From Profundicola sp048268105 (GTDB lineage Bacteria; Bacteroidota; Bacteroidia; Flavobacteriales; Weeksellaceae): a DNA stretch of 64,000 nucleotides. The stretch is taken from the NCBI GenBank assembly GCA_048268105.1, contig JBLWWH010000009.1:55068-119067 (forward strand), given 5' to 3'. This document shows, piece after piece, positions 47,331 through 56,400 of this stretch. Made by a program: the position numbers and the translations under genes. The notes beneath the pieces are model-generated. The model was given only the letters and a program-made list of their open reading frames with translations. It did not search any database and was not told the origin of the DNA. The number at the start of each line of letters is the position of its first letter. Position 1 is the first letter of the stretch.

Positions 47331-47775
47331 TCAGATTGCAGCGTTAAATTTTCCCGAAAAATACCAATTTCGTTTGAGAAAGTCAGAAAATGGACTTCAA
47401 ATCTTTTGCCCTTTGCGTAAAAAGTGGTTTATCAACACACCCGAAGAATGGGTTAGACAACACGCGACACAATTTATTCATAAGTCTTTTGGTTTTCCTT
47501 TAAACAATTTAGTCGCCGAGCACCCATTGCGTATAAATCAATCTAATCAACGAGCGGACATTTTGGTTTACAAAAATGCTCAACCTCTTATTCTATGCGA
47601 ATGTAAAGAGCCTCGTGTTGAGATTGATCAGAAGACTCTAGACCAAGCAATGAGATATGCACAAGTCCTTAAAACCAATTATATCTATCTCACCAATGGA
47701 ACGCAACATGTTTTTGTTCATATTGATTTCAATAAACAAGAAATTGAATTCATTGAGGAATTACCTCATTACTGA
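47311..47775 (+). CDS. HsdR N-terminal-domain (PD-(D/E)xK nuclease-like) protein
   Basis: A 154-residue protein that matches only the N-terminal nuclease domain of type I restriction R subunits. Asp83 (RADILVYK), Glu97 and Lys99 (LCECKEP) give the PD-(D/E)xK active site, and Gln113 lies in a helix (DQAMRYAQVL). No helicase, methylase or specificity gene is present, so it is not a restriction system; a role in DNA repair or replication is possible. The ATG at 47311 is chosen over upstream codons. It overlaps holA at its start and the transporter gene at its end. Confidence 0.85.
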   Translation: MDSNSFIQIAALNFPEKYQFRLRKSENGLQIFCPLRKKWFINTPEEWVRQHATQFIHKSFGFPLNNLVAEHPLRINQSNQRADILVYKNAQPLILCECKEPRVEIDQKTLDQAMRYAQVLKTNYIYLTNGTQHVFVHIDFNKQEIEFIEELPHY

Positions 47776-49197
47776 CTTTTCTGCTTCCTCTTGTTGAGCT
47801 TGTAAATATTCATATTCCCCAAACAATGGCTCGTCAACTCGAATTGTAAAATAGGCTGCAATCAAAAAGAATATACCTCCTAAACAAAGATAGAGTATAG
47901 CATAATCATCGAAGAAATTATGCACGATTGGACCACCTGCAATTCCGTTTATAATTTGAGGAATCACAATAAAGAAATTGAAAATCCCCATATAAACACC
48001 CATTTTCTTTAAAGGTAATTTATCAATCAACAAGGCATAAGGCAAAGCTAGGATACTTGCCCAAGCGATACCAATTCCTAGCATACTAATCCATAGCAAC
48101 TCGGGGTTACTTATGAAATACATAGAAAATAAACCTAATGCTCCCATCACCAAAGAAAAGGCATGAACAAATTTTCTACTGGTAGCTTTTACAAAAATAG
48201 GAATGACAAAAGCCCATGCTAATGCAACTGCATTATAGATAGCGAATAGAATTCCTACCCAGTCCCCAGCTTTGTTGAAGGTTGCAGAGTTGCTATCAGA
48301 AGGCAATAAACCATAATGATGAGTTGCTAATGCAGATGTAGTATAAACCCACATAGTGAATAAGGCAAACCAAGAAAAGAATTGTACAGCACCCAGTTTT
48401 TTCATACGGTTGGGCATCGTTTTAAAATCATCCCAAATCGCACTTAAATTTTTATTTTCAATGCTTTCAACATTCTTATCATCTTCAGAATATAATTCAA
48501 ATTCTTTTGGTGAATATTCCTTGATGGTAACGATGGTATAAATTATCGTAAGCAACAAAACAGCTGCACCTACATAAAATGACCAAATTACATTATCCGC
48601 CACAAATCCTTCTGGAGCAATATTAGAAACACCAAACCAATTGGTCATAGCCCATGGCAGAAAAGATCCGATAACCGCACCAATACAAATTAAAATTGTT
48701 TGAACTGAGAAACCAATTGTCCCTTGTGTTTTGGGTAGCATATCCCCTACCAAAGCTCTAAAAGGTTCCATGGCCACGTTGACCGAAGCATCCATTAAAG
48801 CGAGAAACACAACCGCTAGCAATAAAACATTAGCTCCAAAAAAATGCGTTACTGAAGCCGCGTTAGGAAGAAAGATTAATCCAATAGCACATAGAATAGC
48901 TCCGACTAAAATATAAGGCTTTCTCCTACCCAACCAAGTCCACGTATGATCCCCAAAATGCCCGATAAGAGGTTGAACAAGTAATCCTGTGATGGGCGCG
49001 ACTAACCAAAACCAAGATAATTGCCCCACATCTGCTCCAAAATTGGATAAAATCCTACTTGCATTTCCGTTTTGTAAACCAAATGCCATTTGAATCCCCA
49101 TAAACCCCATACTCATATTGATAATGGTGGCCATCGAAAGTTCCGGCTTTGGTAACTTTTGGGTTTTGCCGGATGATGTTTTTATTGAGTCTGCCAT
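47761..49197 (-). CDS. MFS transporter, SLC45/sugar-proton symporter-like
   Basis: A 478-residue carrier with about twelve hydrophobic helices. LVQPLIGHFGDHTWTWLGRRKPYILVG (written here as helix 2-3 loop, about 70-98) is the RxGRRRP-type motif of sucrose/maltose transporters related to SLC45. It likely moves a disaccharide with protons across the inner membrane. In other Bacteroidota such carriers sit in maltose gene clusters, while here no glycoside hydrolase is adjacent. Its end overlaps the HsdR-N-like gene by 15 bases. Confidence 0.86.
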   Translation of the reverse strand: MADSIKTSSGKTQKLPKPELSMATIINMSMGFMGIQMAFGLQNGNASRILSNFGADVGQLSWFWLVAPITGLLVQPLIGHFGDHTWTWLGRRKPYILVGAILCAIGLIFLPNAASVTHFFGANVLLLAVVFLALMDASVNVAMEPFRALVGDMLPKTQGTIGFSVQTILICIGAVIGSFLPWAMTNWFGVSNIAPEGFVADNVIWSFYVGAAVLLLTIIYTIVTIKEYSPKEFELYSEDDKNVESIENKNLSAIWDDFKTMPNRMKKLGAVQFFSWFALFTMWVYTTSALATHHYGLLPSDSNSATFNKAGDWVGILFAIYNAVALAWAFVIPIFVKATSRKFVHAFSLVMGALGLFSMYFISNPELLWISMLGIGIAWASILALPYALLIDKLPLKKMGVYMGIFNFFIVIPQIINGIAGGPIVHNFFDDYAILYLCLGGIFFLIAAYFTIRVDEPLFGEYEYLQAQQEEAEKSVMR

Positions 49198-49270
49198 AAA
49201 AAACGTGTTAAGTCTAACAAATATAGTTAAATAATTAAAGCTAGTGTTTTGAATACACTTTAAATTTAAA

Positions 49271-49300
49271 CAAAAAAAAGCTCCAAAAATTCGGAGCTTT
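49271..49300 (-). terminator. Terminator of the OmpA-like gene
   Basis: AAAGCTCC (49277-49284) pairs with GGAGCTTT (49293-49300). The long A-run on its left gives a U-run for minus-strand transcripts from the OmpA gene. Confidence 0.85.
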
Positions 49301-49318
49301 ATTTTATTTAATTCAAAA

Positions 49319-50875
49319 TTACTTTGCCGTAACTCGAATATCTACTCTTCTGTTCTGTGCCATACAAGTTGGTGTATCATTCGCAGGACAAATAGGGTGT
49401 TGAGATCCATAACCTTCTGCAGATAATCTTCCTGCATCAATTCCTGAATTTACTACATCTGCCATAATAGCCTTAGCTCTTGCCTCTGATAATGGAACAT
49501 TCACATCATCTGCACCAGCATTATCTGTATATCCACCGAACTTAGCTTTTGCATTAGGATAAGCTTTTAGAATAGCAGCAATATTATCTAATTGTTGTCT
49601 AGACTCAGCATCTAAAGTATTTTTATTTGTTTCAAAATAAACTCTATCCATGGTAATCCAACCTTGTGTTTTATCATCAGAAACTGAATTAGCATCGTTG
49701 GTGATAAAATCAAATAATTTCCATTCGGTGGACTTATTACCTACATTTATCTTAGTTCCATCGGCCAATTCGATTTCTGTTGTCTCTCCAATATCATAAA
49801 CAAATCTATTTTTAGCCTCATCATAGTCTCCACTTACAGCACCTGAAACAACTGCTAAATCGTCAACGATTTTGATGGCAGCACCATCCATATCATAAAC
49901 TAAGTCTCCGTTTGCGTCTACCACAAAACCATCCTCAATAAGTTTATAATTTTCGTTATCGATAATAATTGGATTGCTTTCCGCATTTAATAATGGGTTA
50001 GCTTCAGCATTAACTACCTCCTGATTATCATTCAGCGTATAAGTTGCAAAGTTTTGAATATCTGCCGTGTTAATTTCGGTTGTAACTTTTTCGGTTGTTG
50101 TATCATCATTACATTGTTTCATCAACAACCACAATAATCCAAGCGCTACAATAATTCCTAGAAGTGGGAATAACCACTTGGTGAACCCAGTTGCTTCATT
50201 ATCATCCTCGTCATCAGAAAGGTCGATATCATCGTTTACTCTTCGCGTGGCTTCTGCTTGGGTTTCTCTAGGTTTTTCTTGAATACTTGGAGCAACGCGA
50301 GTAGTTGTCTCGCTTGCAACAGTTCCCATTTTACCTAAGCCTAAAGCCCCAACCAAAGATTCTAATCCTGAAGGAATAGCTGAATATATAGAATCTTTTT
50401 GTTCAGCGAACAAACCAGATAAACTTTCTTCATTTAAACCTTGTTTAGAAATCTCTTCGCCCAACACATTCATAATAAGCGGAAGGATTGAAGCTAATAT
50501 ACTGTTAGAAGCATTCTTTTCTATTCTTGCATAATTAGCTATTTCTTGAGTTAATTTTGCTTCTTTATCTCCAAATAAACTAGAAAGCAAAGCTTTTCCT
50601 TGTAAAATTAGCGAGTCTCTGTTGCGCTCATATACATCAGTAAAGTTAGAATCTTTAAACAAATCATTTAACTCTTTATTTACTGATAGGTTTACCAAAG
50701 TATTAGCACTGCTATCTACCTTAGATTTTTCTGTAATGAATCCTAAAATAGTTGGAATTGCTCCCGTAACGGCATTAGAAGTATTACCTCTACTTTCGCC
50801 AACATAATTACTAATTTTATCAATTACCGTGGTGGTAATTTCATTTTTAACCCTGTCTAATAAATTCAAACTCAT
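49319..50875 (-). CDS. DUF937-transmembrane-OmpA fusion protein
   Basis: A 518-residue protein with three parts. Residues 1-185 are a helical DUF937 domain; 234-252 form one membrane helix (WLFPLLGIIVALGLLWLL); and about 400-518 are an OmpA-like peptidoglycan-binding domain (GGYTDNAGADDVNVPLSEAR, QNRRVDIRV). The acidic stretch before the helix suggests that the DUF937 part is cytoplasmic and the OmpA domain periplasmic. It could tie the inner membrane to the cell wall. DUF937 has no known function. Confidence 0.88.
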   Translation of the reverse strand: MSLNLLDRVKNEITTTVIDKISNYVGESRGNTSNAVTGAIPTILGFITEKSKVDSSANTLVNLSVNKELNDLFKDSNFTDVYERNRDSLILQGKALLSSLFGDKEAKLTQEIANYARIEKNASNSILASILPLIMNVLGEEISKQGLNEESLSGLFAEQKDSIYSAIPSGLESLVGALGLGKMGTVASETTTRVAPSIQEKPRETQAEATRRVNDDIDLSDDEDDNEATGFTKWLFPLLGIIVALGLLWLLMKQCNDDTTTEKVTTEINTADIQNFATYTLNDNQEVVNAEANPLLNAESNPIIIDNENYKLIEDGFVVDANGDLVYDMDGAAIKIVDDLAVVSGAVSGDYDEAKNRFVYDIGETTEIELADGTKINVGNKSTEWKLFDFITNDANSVSDDKTQGWITMDRVYFETNKNTLDAESRQQLDNIAAILKAYPNAKAKFGGYTDNAGADDVNVPLSEARAKAIMADVVNSGIDAGRLSAEGYGSQHPICPANDTPTCMAQNRRVDIRVTAK

Positions 50876-50978
50876 AGTTTTTTGGTTTTAATTAACTAAA
50901 ACAAATATAGTTATTTTAATCTATGTGATTTTAATCTAATTTTCACTCTTCTGAAATCGCTGATTATAAAAGAAATCA

Positions 50979-50986
50979 TACCTTTG
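50979..50986 (+). promoter_or_regulatory. -7 box of the acyltransferase-glycosyltransferase operon
   Basis: TACCTTTG is an exact TAnnTTTG box, nine bases before the ATG at 50996. It excludes the upstream TTG at 50984 as the true start. Confidence 0.5.
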
Positions 50987-50995
50987 TTGAGCACT

Positions 50996-51865
50996 ATGAA
51001 TACAATCTACAAGAAGCTACTATACGGTTTATCGGCTCTACCTTTAGGAGTCTTATATAAATTTTCAGATTTTTTATATTTTCTTCAAAACTACGTGATT
51101 AAGTATAGAAAAAAAGTAGTTATTGAGAATTTAAAAAATTCATTTCCCGAGAAATCAAGTAAGGAGATTGAACAGATTTCTAAGAACTTTAATAAAAACT
51201 TTTGTGACTTTACAGTTGAAACCATAAAAGGGATTAGCATTTCACAAAAAGAAATCGATCAGCGAATCTCTGTTAAGAATTTGGAGGTGATGCAGCGCAT
51301 TTATGATGAGAAGCGAAACGTGATGGTTTTATGTGGTCATGTTTTTAATTGGGAATGGCTCAAAGGTCTTGGTGTACACCTTCCAACGCCCAATATTTTT
51401 GCTGTATATCATGTAGCAAAGAATGAATTTGTAAATGAAATCATAAAGAAAAGTAGAGAGAAATTTAACGGTGAAACCATTCCCATGCAAAAGGCAACCG
51501 AGGGTATTCTTAGAGTTCCTAATGATGGAGATTCTCTATTTTTAATGGTGGCAGATCAGAGTCCTTATAAAAAGTCCATTAGATATGATTTGCAATTCTT
51601 AAATCAAACCACACCTGTTTTTCAAGGTTTTGATAAGTTGGCAAGACGAAAAAATATGGGGATTGTTTATTTAAACATTCGCAAGCCCAAGCGTGGTAAA
51701 TATGAATACGAAGTGATTGAAATTACACCAGATGGTGATGATTTTAAAGAAAATGAAGTCGTTCATAAATTCTTTGACTTGCTCGAGAAAAACATTCAGC
51801 AAGATCCAGCCAATTATATGTGGACACACAAAAGGTGGAAATACAAAAAAGGAATTCACTATTGA
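50996..51865 (+). CDS. Lysophospholipid/lipid A acyltransferase (LpxL/HtrB-like)
   Basis: A 289-residue inner-membrane acyltransferase. CGHVFNWEW carries the His of the family H(x3-4)E motif, and the N-terminal helix LLYGLSALPLGVLYKFSDFLY anchors it. LpxL-type enzymes add secondary acyl chains to lipid A, and related ones act on ornithine lipids or lysophospholipids; sequence does not decide between them. Its stop shares bases with the TTG start of the glycosyltransferase gene, which suggests coupling. Both serve envelope lipid or polysaccharide synthesis. Confidence 0.87.
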   Translation: MNTIYKKLLYGLSALPLGVLYKFSDFLYFLQNYVIKYRKKVVIENLKNSFPEKSSKEIEQISKNFNKNFCDFTVETIKGISISQKEIDQRISVKNLEVMQRIYDEKRNVMVLCGHVFNWEWLKGLGVHLPTPNIFAVYHVAKNEFVNEIIKKSREKFNGETIPMQKATEGILRVPNDGDSLFLMVADQSPYKKSIRYDLQFLNQTTPVFQGFDKLARRKNMGIVYLNIRKPKRGKYEYEVIEITPDGDDFKENEVVHKFFDLLEKNIQQDPANYMWTHKRWKYKKGIHY

Positions 51866-52845
51866 AAATAGCTGTAGTCATACTTAATTGGAACGGTAGA
51901 AAACTTCTAGAACAGTTTTTGGGTACCGTTTGCGAGCATTCTAAGCAAGCTGATATATACATTATAGACAATGCTTCTACAGATGACTCCATCCGCTATG
52001 TTGAACAAAATTTCCCGCAGGTTAAAATCATTAAAAACCAAGAGAATTATGGTTTTGCGGGAGGATATAATCAAGGTTTAAAAAGCATTGACGCAGATAT
52101 TTATTGTTTATTAAATTCAGATGTAGAGGTGACAGCCAACTGGCTTGCTCCTATGTTTGAATTATTTAAAAATGAAGAAATTGCCGCTACACAGCCTAAA
52201 ATTTTAGATTTTAATCAAAAAAATAAATTTGAATATGCTGGCGCTGCGGGTGGATTTTTAGATAACTTTGGATACCCTTATTGTAGAGGTAGAGTGTTTT
52301 GGACATTAGAAGAAGATCATGGTCAATATGACGACGAAATTCAAATTTTTTGGGCAACTGGCGCATGTATGTTTATACGTTCAAAAGATTTCTGGGAACA
52401 AGGTGGCTTCGATGAAACTTTTTTTGCCCACATGGAAGAAATCGATTTATGTTGGAGACTCAACAACGCCGATAGAAAAATTTATTATACTGGAAAATCC
52501 TCTGTATATCATGTAGGCGGTGGAACATTAAGCAATAGTCCTAACAAAACTTATCTGAACTTTAGAAACAGTTTATGGATGTTGGTTAGAAATCTTCCTA
52601 CCTATAAAATTCTACCTGTAGTTTTCTCTCGAATGGTTTTGGATGGAGTTACAGCATTTGTGTTTTGGCGTTACGAAGGTTTTGGGCATTTTATGGCTAT
52701 TCTAAAAGCTCATTTTAGTTTTTATGCGAAAGTCGGGCATTATCTTAAATCTCGAAAGAGCCCCGGAAAAAGATTCTGGAAACATAGATTCGTGCCTTGG
52801 CAATATTTTATATTAGGCCGAAAAAAAATCACAGACTTAGATTAG
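51862..52845 (+). CDS. Family 2 glycosyltransferase (rhamnosyltransferase-like), TTG start
   Basis: A 327-residue GT-A transferase. The nucleotide-sugar site starts LKIAVVILNWNG, with GFAGGYNQGL and the metal motif NSDVEV (Asp of the DxD-type site), and HMEEIDLCWRLN is the acceptor-side ED motif. The start TTG (51862) overlaps the previous stop, TTGA; an in-frame ATG at 51820 would add 14 residues inside the neighbouring gene. A C-terminal hydrophobic segment (VVFSRMVLDGVTAFVFW) may touch the membrane. It likely builds surface polysaccharide. Confidence 0.88.
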   Translation: MKIAVVILNWNGRKLLEQFLGTVCEHSKQADIYIIDNASTDDSIRYVEQNFPQVKIIKNQENYGFAGGYNQGLKSIDADIYCLLNSDVEVTANWLAPMFELFKNEEIAATQPKILDFNQKNKFEYAGAAGGFLDNFGYPYCRGRVFWTLEEDHGQYDDEIQIFWATGACMFIRSKDFWEQGGFDETFFAHMEEIDLCWRLNNADRKIYYTGKSSVYHVGGGTLSNSPNKTYLNFRNSLWMLVRNLPTYKILPVVFSRMVLDGVTAFVFWRYEGFGHFMAILKAHFSFYAKVGHYLKSRKSPGKRFWKHRFVPWQYFILGRKKITDLD

Positions 52846-52903
52846 TTTTTCTTTATTTATTGAATAATTGTAACTTACCGCTTAAATATTTAAAACAAAT
52901 ACA

Positions 52904-53656
52904 TTGATGCGTGTACTTACTTTTATCTGTTTAATTCTTAGCACGGGTTTGTTTGCCCAAGATGCATTGAAGATTAAATATGGCAATCAGTTGAAATTAG
53001 CAATGTCTGAGCAGGCCAAATCTAATCCTAATATCAGGGCGCATTACATAAAAATGTCAGAAGAAATTAAGGACTATGAGTTTATCTATTCCAATCAAGA
53101 AGCAACATACCAATTAGTTGAAAAAATTAATAATCAACAAACTGAAGACAGTTCGTTTTCATCATCCATTAGTCTAGGTGGCGGAGAATCTTACCTTAGA
53201 TATACAAACTACAACACGGGAACACATTATAGAAAAGCTAATGTTAGAGGAAAAGAGACTTATATTAAAGGTGACCTGAGAGAGTTCAATTGGGAATTAA
53301 CGCGAGAAACAAAGAATATTTTAGGCATTGAAGTTAGAAAAGCTACCTATGTAGATGGAAAGACCAAAGGTATTGCTTGGTATGCTCCGGAAATTCCATA
53401 CAAAGCTGGGCCTCTAGATATTTCAGGATTACCAGGTTTAATTTTGGAATACGAAAGGCTTTGGGACGGCCCGAATGGTATAAATTCGGAAATCATATTT
53501 GCACAGGAAATCGAATTTTTAGATGCCCATACGATTAAAATCACTCAACCCAAGGATAGCAAAAGTATTTTGCAAGAGGAATACAATATTTTCTATGATG
53601 AACAACAACAAAAATTAAAAGAGATGCTTTCTCAAGGCGTAGATACTTCAAATTAA
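52904..53656 (+). CDS. GLPGLI family exported protein 1
   Basis: A 250-residue member of the GLPGLI family (TIGR01200), known only from Bacteroidota and of unknown function. The signal peptide LTFICLILSTGLFAQ is cleaved after AQ. The body has WELTRETKNILGIEVRKATY, WYAPEIPYKAGPLDI and the name-giving GLPGLILEY at about 176. It ends SQGVDTSN. It is the first of three tandem paralogues with 11-base gaps, and shares long identical DNA stretches with the next two. Confidence 0.9.
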   Translation: MMRVLTFICLILSTGLFAQDALKIKYGNQLKLAMSEQAKSNPNIRAHYIKMSEEIKDYEFIYSNQEATYQLVEKINNQQTEDSSFSSSISLGGGESYLRYTNYNTGTHYRKANVRGKETYIKGDLREFNWELTRETKNILGIEVRKATYVDGKTKGIAWYAPEIPYKAGPLDISGLPGLILEYERLWDGPNGINSEIIFAQEIEFLDAHTIKITQPKDSKSILQEEYNIFYDEQQQKLKEMLSQGVDTSN

Positions 53657-53667
53657 ATCTAAAAACT

Positions 53668-54429
53668 ATGAATATTAAAATTACATTACTATCATTTATT
53701 CTTTTCATATCTAGTCCATTCTTTGCCCAAGATGCATTGAAGATTAAATATGGTAAGCAAACTAAATATGACATTTCTCAAGAGACCATAAATAAGAATG
53801 CAGAACTTGCTGAAGCCTTAAGAAAAGCGATGGAGCAAATAAGGGATTATGAAATGATTGTTTATAACAATGAAGCTCAATTTGTTTTTGTTGAAAAAAT
53901 AAAAAATGATCAAACTGAAATGAACGAAGGCCGATCTATGTCTGTATCATTTGGTATGCCCGACGAAAAGGTATATTCTAATTATAACACGGGGATAACT
54001 TTCAGATCTTTTACTGCTAATGGTAAGTTTACGCTAATCAAAAGTGAATTACCCACCTATGAATGGGAATTAACGCGAGAAACCAAGGAGATTTTGGGGA
54101 TTAAAGCAAGGAAAGCTATTATTAAAAGTGAAGACAAAGAAGAAACAGCGTGGTATGCTCCACAGATTACCTATAAAGCAGGACCAGAAGATATTTGGGG
54201 TTTACCTGGCTTAATCTTAGAATATCAGGTGGATAGAAAGACATCTAAAGGAATTAGAACGACACATATTTTTGCACAAGAAATAGAACAATTAGATGCC
54301 GACTTAGTTAAGATAGAACAGCCCGACGAAAGCAAATCAATTACCCCAGAGCAATACAAAGCAGAAACTGAAGCTTTTATGAAAAACTTAAGAGAAATGC
54401 ATTCTCAAGGGGTTGACACTTCTGACTAA
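53668..54429 (+). CDS. GLPGLI family exported protein 2
   Basis: A 253-residue paralogue of its neighbours. It has signal LLSFILFISSPFFAQ, the motif WELTRETKEILGIKARKA, YKAGPEDIWGLPGLILEY, and the end HSQGVDTSD. The 32 bases at 53722-53753, spanning the signal cleavage site, are identical to 52952-52983. Start MNIKITLLSF is set by the short intergenic leader, which matches that of the next gene. Substrate or partner unknown. Confidence 0.9.
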   Translation: MNIKITLLSFILFISSPFFAQDALKIKYGKQTKYDISQETINKNAELAEALRKAMEQIRDYEMIVYNNEAQFVFVEKIKNDQTEMNEGRSMSVSFGMPDEKVYSNYNTGITFRSFTANGKFTLIKSELPTYEWELTRETKEILGIKARKAIIKSEDKEETAWYAPQITYKAGPEDIWGLPGLILEYQVDRKTSKGIRTTHIFAQEIEQLDADLVKIEQPDESKSITPEQYKAETEAFMKNLREMHSQGVDTSD

Positions 54430-54440
54430 ATCTAAGAACT

Positions 54441-55190
54441 ATGAAAATTAAAATCACGATAATCTCATTTATACTTTTACTATCAAGTCCATTCTTTGCC
54501 CAAGATGCATTGAAGATTAAGTATGGTAAGCAAGAGAAATGGGAAATGGGTGAAGAGTCCGCAAAAGACCCAAGGTTAGCAGAAGCTGAACTCAGAGCCA
54601 TGGAGGAAATTAGAGATTTTGAATTGATTTTATATAATAATCAAGCTGAATATAGTTTTGTTCAAAAAATAGATAATCAGCAATATGATAAAGATGGCTC
54701 GCCCCGTGTCATTGTTACTTTTGGAAGTGATGATGAAATACAATACTCAGATTATGATACAGGTGTGCACTACACCTCTTCTACGATATTATCCAAGCAT
54801 AGAATCGTTAAAAAAAATCTTCCCACTTATGATTGGCAATTAACAAGAGATACTAAAAAAATAGTAGGAATTGAAGTAAGAAAGGCAACAGTCAATTTGG
54901 ATAATGATTCAATTATAGCATGGTATGCTCCTAAGATTTCCTACAAAGCTGGACCAGAAGATGTTTGAGGGTTGCCCGGGTTAATTTTAGAATATAAACT
55001 AATCAGTAATCATGATTATGAAATTCATGTTTTTGCCAAAGAGTTAGATTATTTGAAAGATGGTAATATTAAAATAAATTTCCCAGATGATTCTGCAGCT
55101 ATCTCACAAGAGGAATATCGAAAACAAATCATGGAGGAAGCAAAGAAAATGGAAGAAATGTACTCTCAAGGTGTTGACACTTCTGACTAA
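54441..55190 (+). pseudogene. GLPGLI family protein 3, interrupted by an in-frame TGA
   Basis: Translation gives 175 residues from the signal peptide (SFILLLSSPFFAQ) to YKAGPEDV, then TGA at 54966-54968, and the same frame continues GLPGLILEYKLISNH to SQGVDTSD at 55190. The paralogue upstream has TGG (Trp) here, in DIWGLPGL, so a single G-to-A change made the stop, and no frameshift has followed. The truncated product would lack the GLPGLI signature. Read-through cannot be excluded, but decay is simpler. Confidence 0.85.
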
Positions 55191-55205
55191 ATAATAAAAC
55201 AAATC

Positions 55206-55358
55206 ATGAATATTTATAGAATTGTCGGTCTCATTATAGCCATTATTGGTAGCATAATTATGTTTACTTGGGATAGTGAATATGATTTTTTGTTAGGTTT
55301 CTTGATTGGTGGTGGGATTGCTCTGTTATTTTCCGGTAAACCCAAAGGCTTAAACTAA
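55206..55358 (+). CDS. 50-residue two-helix membrane peptide
   Basis: A short frame starting MNIYRIVGLIIAIIGSI. It has two hydrophobic helices (about 5-20 and 28-43) joined by the acidic loop TWDSEYD, and ends SGKPKGLN. It lies 15 bases after the third GLPGLI gene and so fits the operon. No family is recognised, and its short size makes the call less sure, but the hydrophobic pattern and position are coding-like. Confidence 0.6.
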   Translation: MNIYRIVGLIIAIIGSIIMFTWDSEYDFLLGFLIGGGIALLFSGKPKGLN

Positions 55359-55431
55359 ATCCGAGTTTTATTTAACATATAATATTGTAACATTCAATTG
55401 TTTTATTCGTCTAATGAACAAAAGAACTATC

Positions 55432-56193
55432 ATGAAAAATATATTCATACTCTTATTCGCTTGTTTGGCTATCTCGCTGCAAGCACAAAAATCTACAGAA
55501 TTTGTAGAAGTGACCTACGAATTACGCATGGACATGGATGCCGAAACCGTAATTCAAAATGTACCACAGCAATATCGTGCGCAAGTGGCTGATCAAATCA
55601 GACAAGAATTAGCCGATGGAATTAAGATTAATTATATCTTAAAAACTAACGGTCAGGAATCTACTTATGAAATGGTTGAGAAAATTAGCAATGCACAATC
55701 ACCTGTAGGAATGATTACCCAACAAATTATGAGTCAAGACAAAGGTGTTTTTTATAAAGATTTAAAAGAAGGAACCTTTTTGAAGCCCTATGATTTAATG
55801 GGTACTAAATATTTGGTAAAAGATAAACTACCAGAATATACTTGGGAAATCACACGCGAGAACGAAGAGATTGCCGGATTCAATACCAGAAAAGCTATGG
55901 GTCAATATAATGACACCATTTCTGCTAAAGCTTGGTTTACGCCAAAGATTACGATTAAAGATGGGCCGGATAGAACTTGGGGATTACCAGGTTTAATTCT
56001 AAAATCTGAGTTTAACACCAATGGTGTAGATATCAGTGTTACAGCTATTTCGGTAGTCGTGAGAGATGAAGAAATCAAAATCACAAAACCTTCAGGTGGT
56101 AAACAACTAACCCAAGAAGCTTTTGAAAAGGAAATGCTAGAAATGCAAAAGAAATTTCAAGAAATGATGGGCGGCGGCGTTGACACCGAATAA
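55432..56193 (+). CDS. GLPGLI family exported protein 4
   Basis: A 253-residue, more divergent member. Its signal is IFILLFACLAISLQAQ; I start at MKNIFILLF (55432), though an ATG six codons upstream is possible. The body has VTYELRMDMDAETV, WEITRENEEIAGFNTRKA, KDGPDRTWGLPGLILKSEF, and the end MGGGVDTE. It lacks the DNA identity that links the first three, so its separation is older. A strong hairpin follows before the barrel gene. Confidence 0.9.
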   Translation: MKNIFILLFACLAISLQAQKSTEFVEVTYELRMDMDAETVIQNVPQQYRAQVADQIRQELADGIKINYILKTNGQESTYEMVEKISNAQSPVGMITQQIMSQDKGVFYKDLKEGTFLKPYDLMGTKYLVKDKLPEYTWEITRENEEIAGFNTRKAMGQYNDTISAKAWFTPKITIKDGPDRTWGLPGLILKSEFNTNGVDISVTAISVVVRDEEIKITKPSGGKQLTQEAFEKEMLEMQKKFQEMMGGGVDTE

Positions 56194-56233
56194 ATTATTA
56201 AACATTTATAAATTTTTATTGAAACAATAAATG

Positions 56234-56280
56234 ATAGTGAGTAGGTTTTCGAATGGAGATTTACTCACTATTTTTTTTTA
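56234..56280 (+). terminator. Terminator after the fourth GLPGLI gene
   Basis: ATAGTGAGTA (56234-56243) pairs with TACTCACTAT (56262-56271), followed by a run of nine T. The barrel gene at 56401 therefore likely has its own promoter; TATCTTAG near 56357 is a weak -7 candidate. Confidence 0.85.
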
Positions 56281-56400
56281 AAAAAAGACTATTCAAAAGG
56301 TAATTTAAATTTGAGAATTCCCTTCTCTCCTATTTTTAAGTTTAACATAATAAGCATATCTTAGTTTTAATAAAAGTTGATTAGATTTTAAAAAAGAAAC

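Noticed and set aside
47311..47775. A type I restriction system
   Set aside because: Only the N-terminal nuclease-like domain is present; no HsdM, HsdS or helicase part is nearby.
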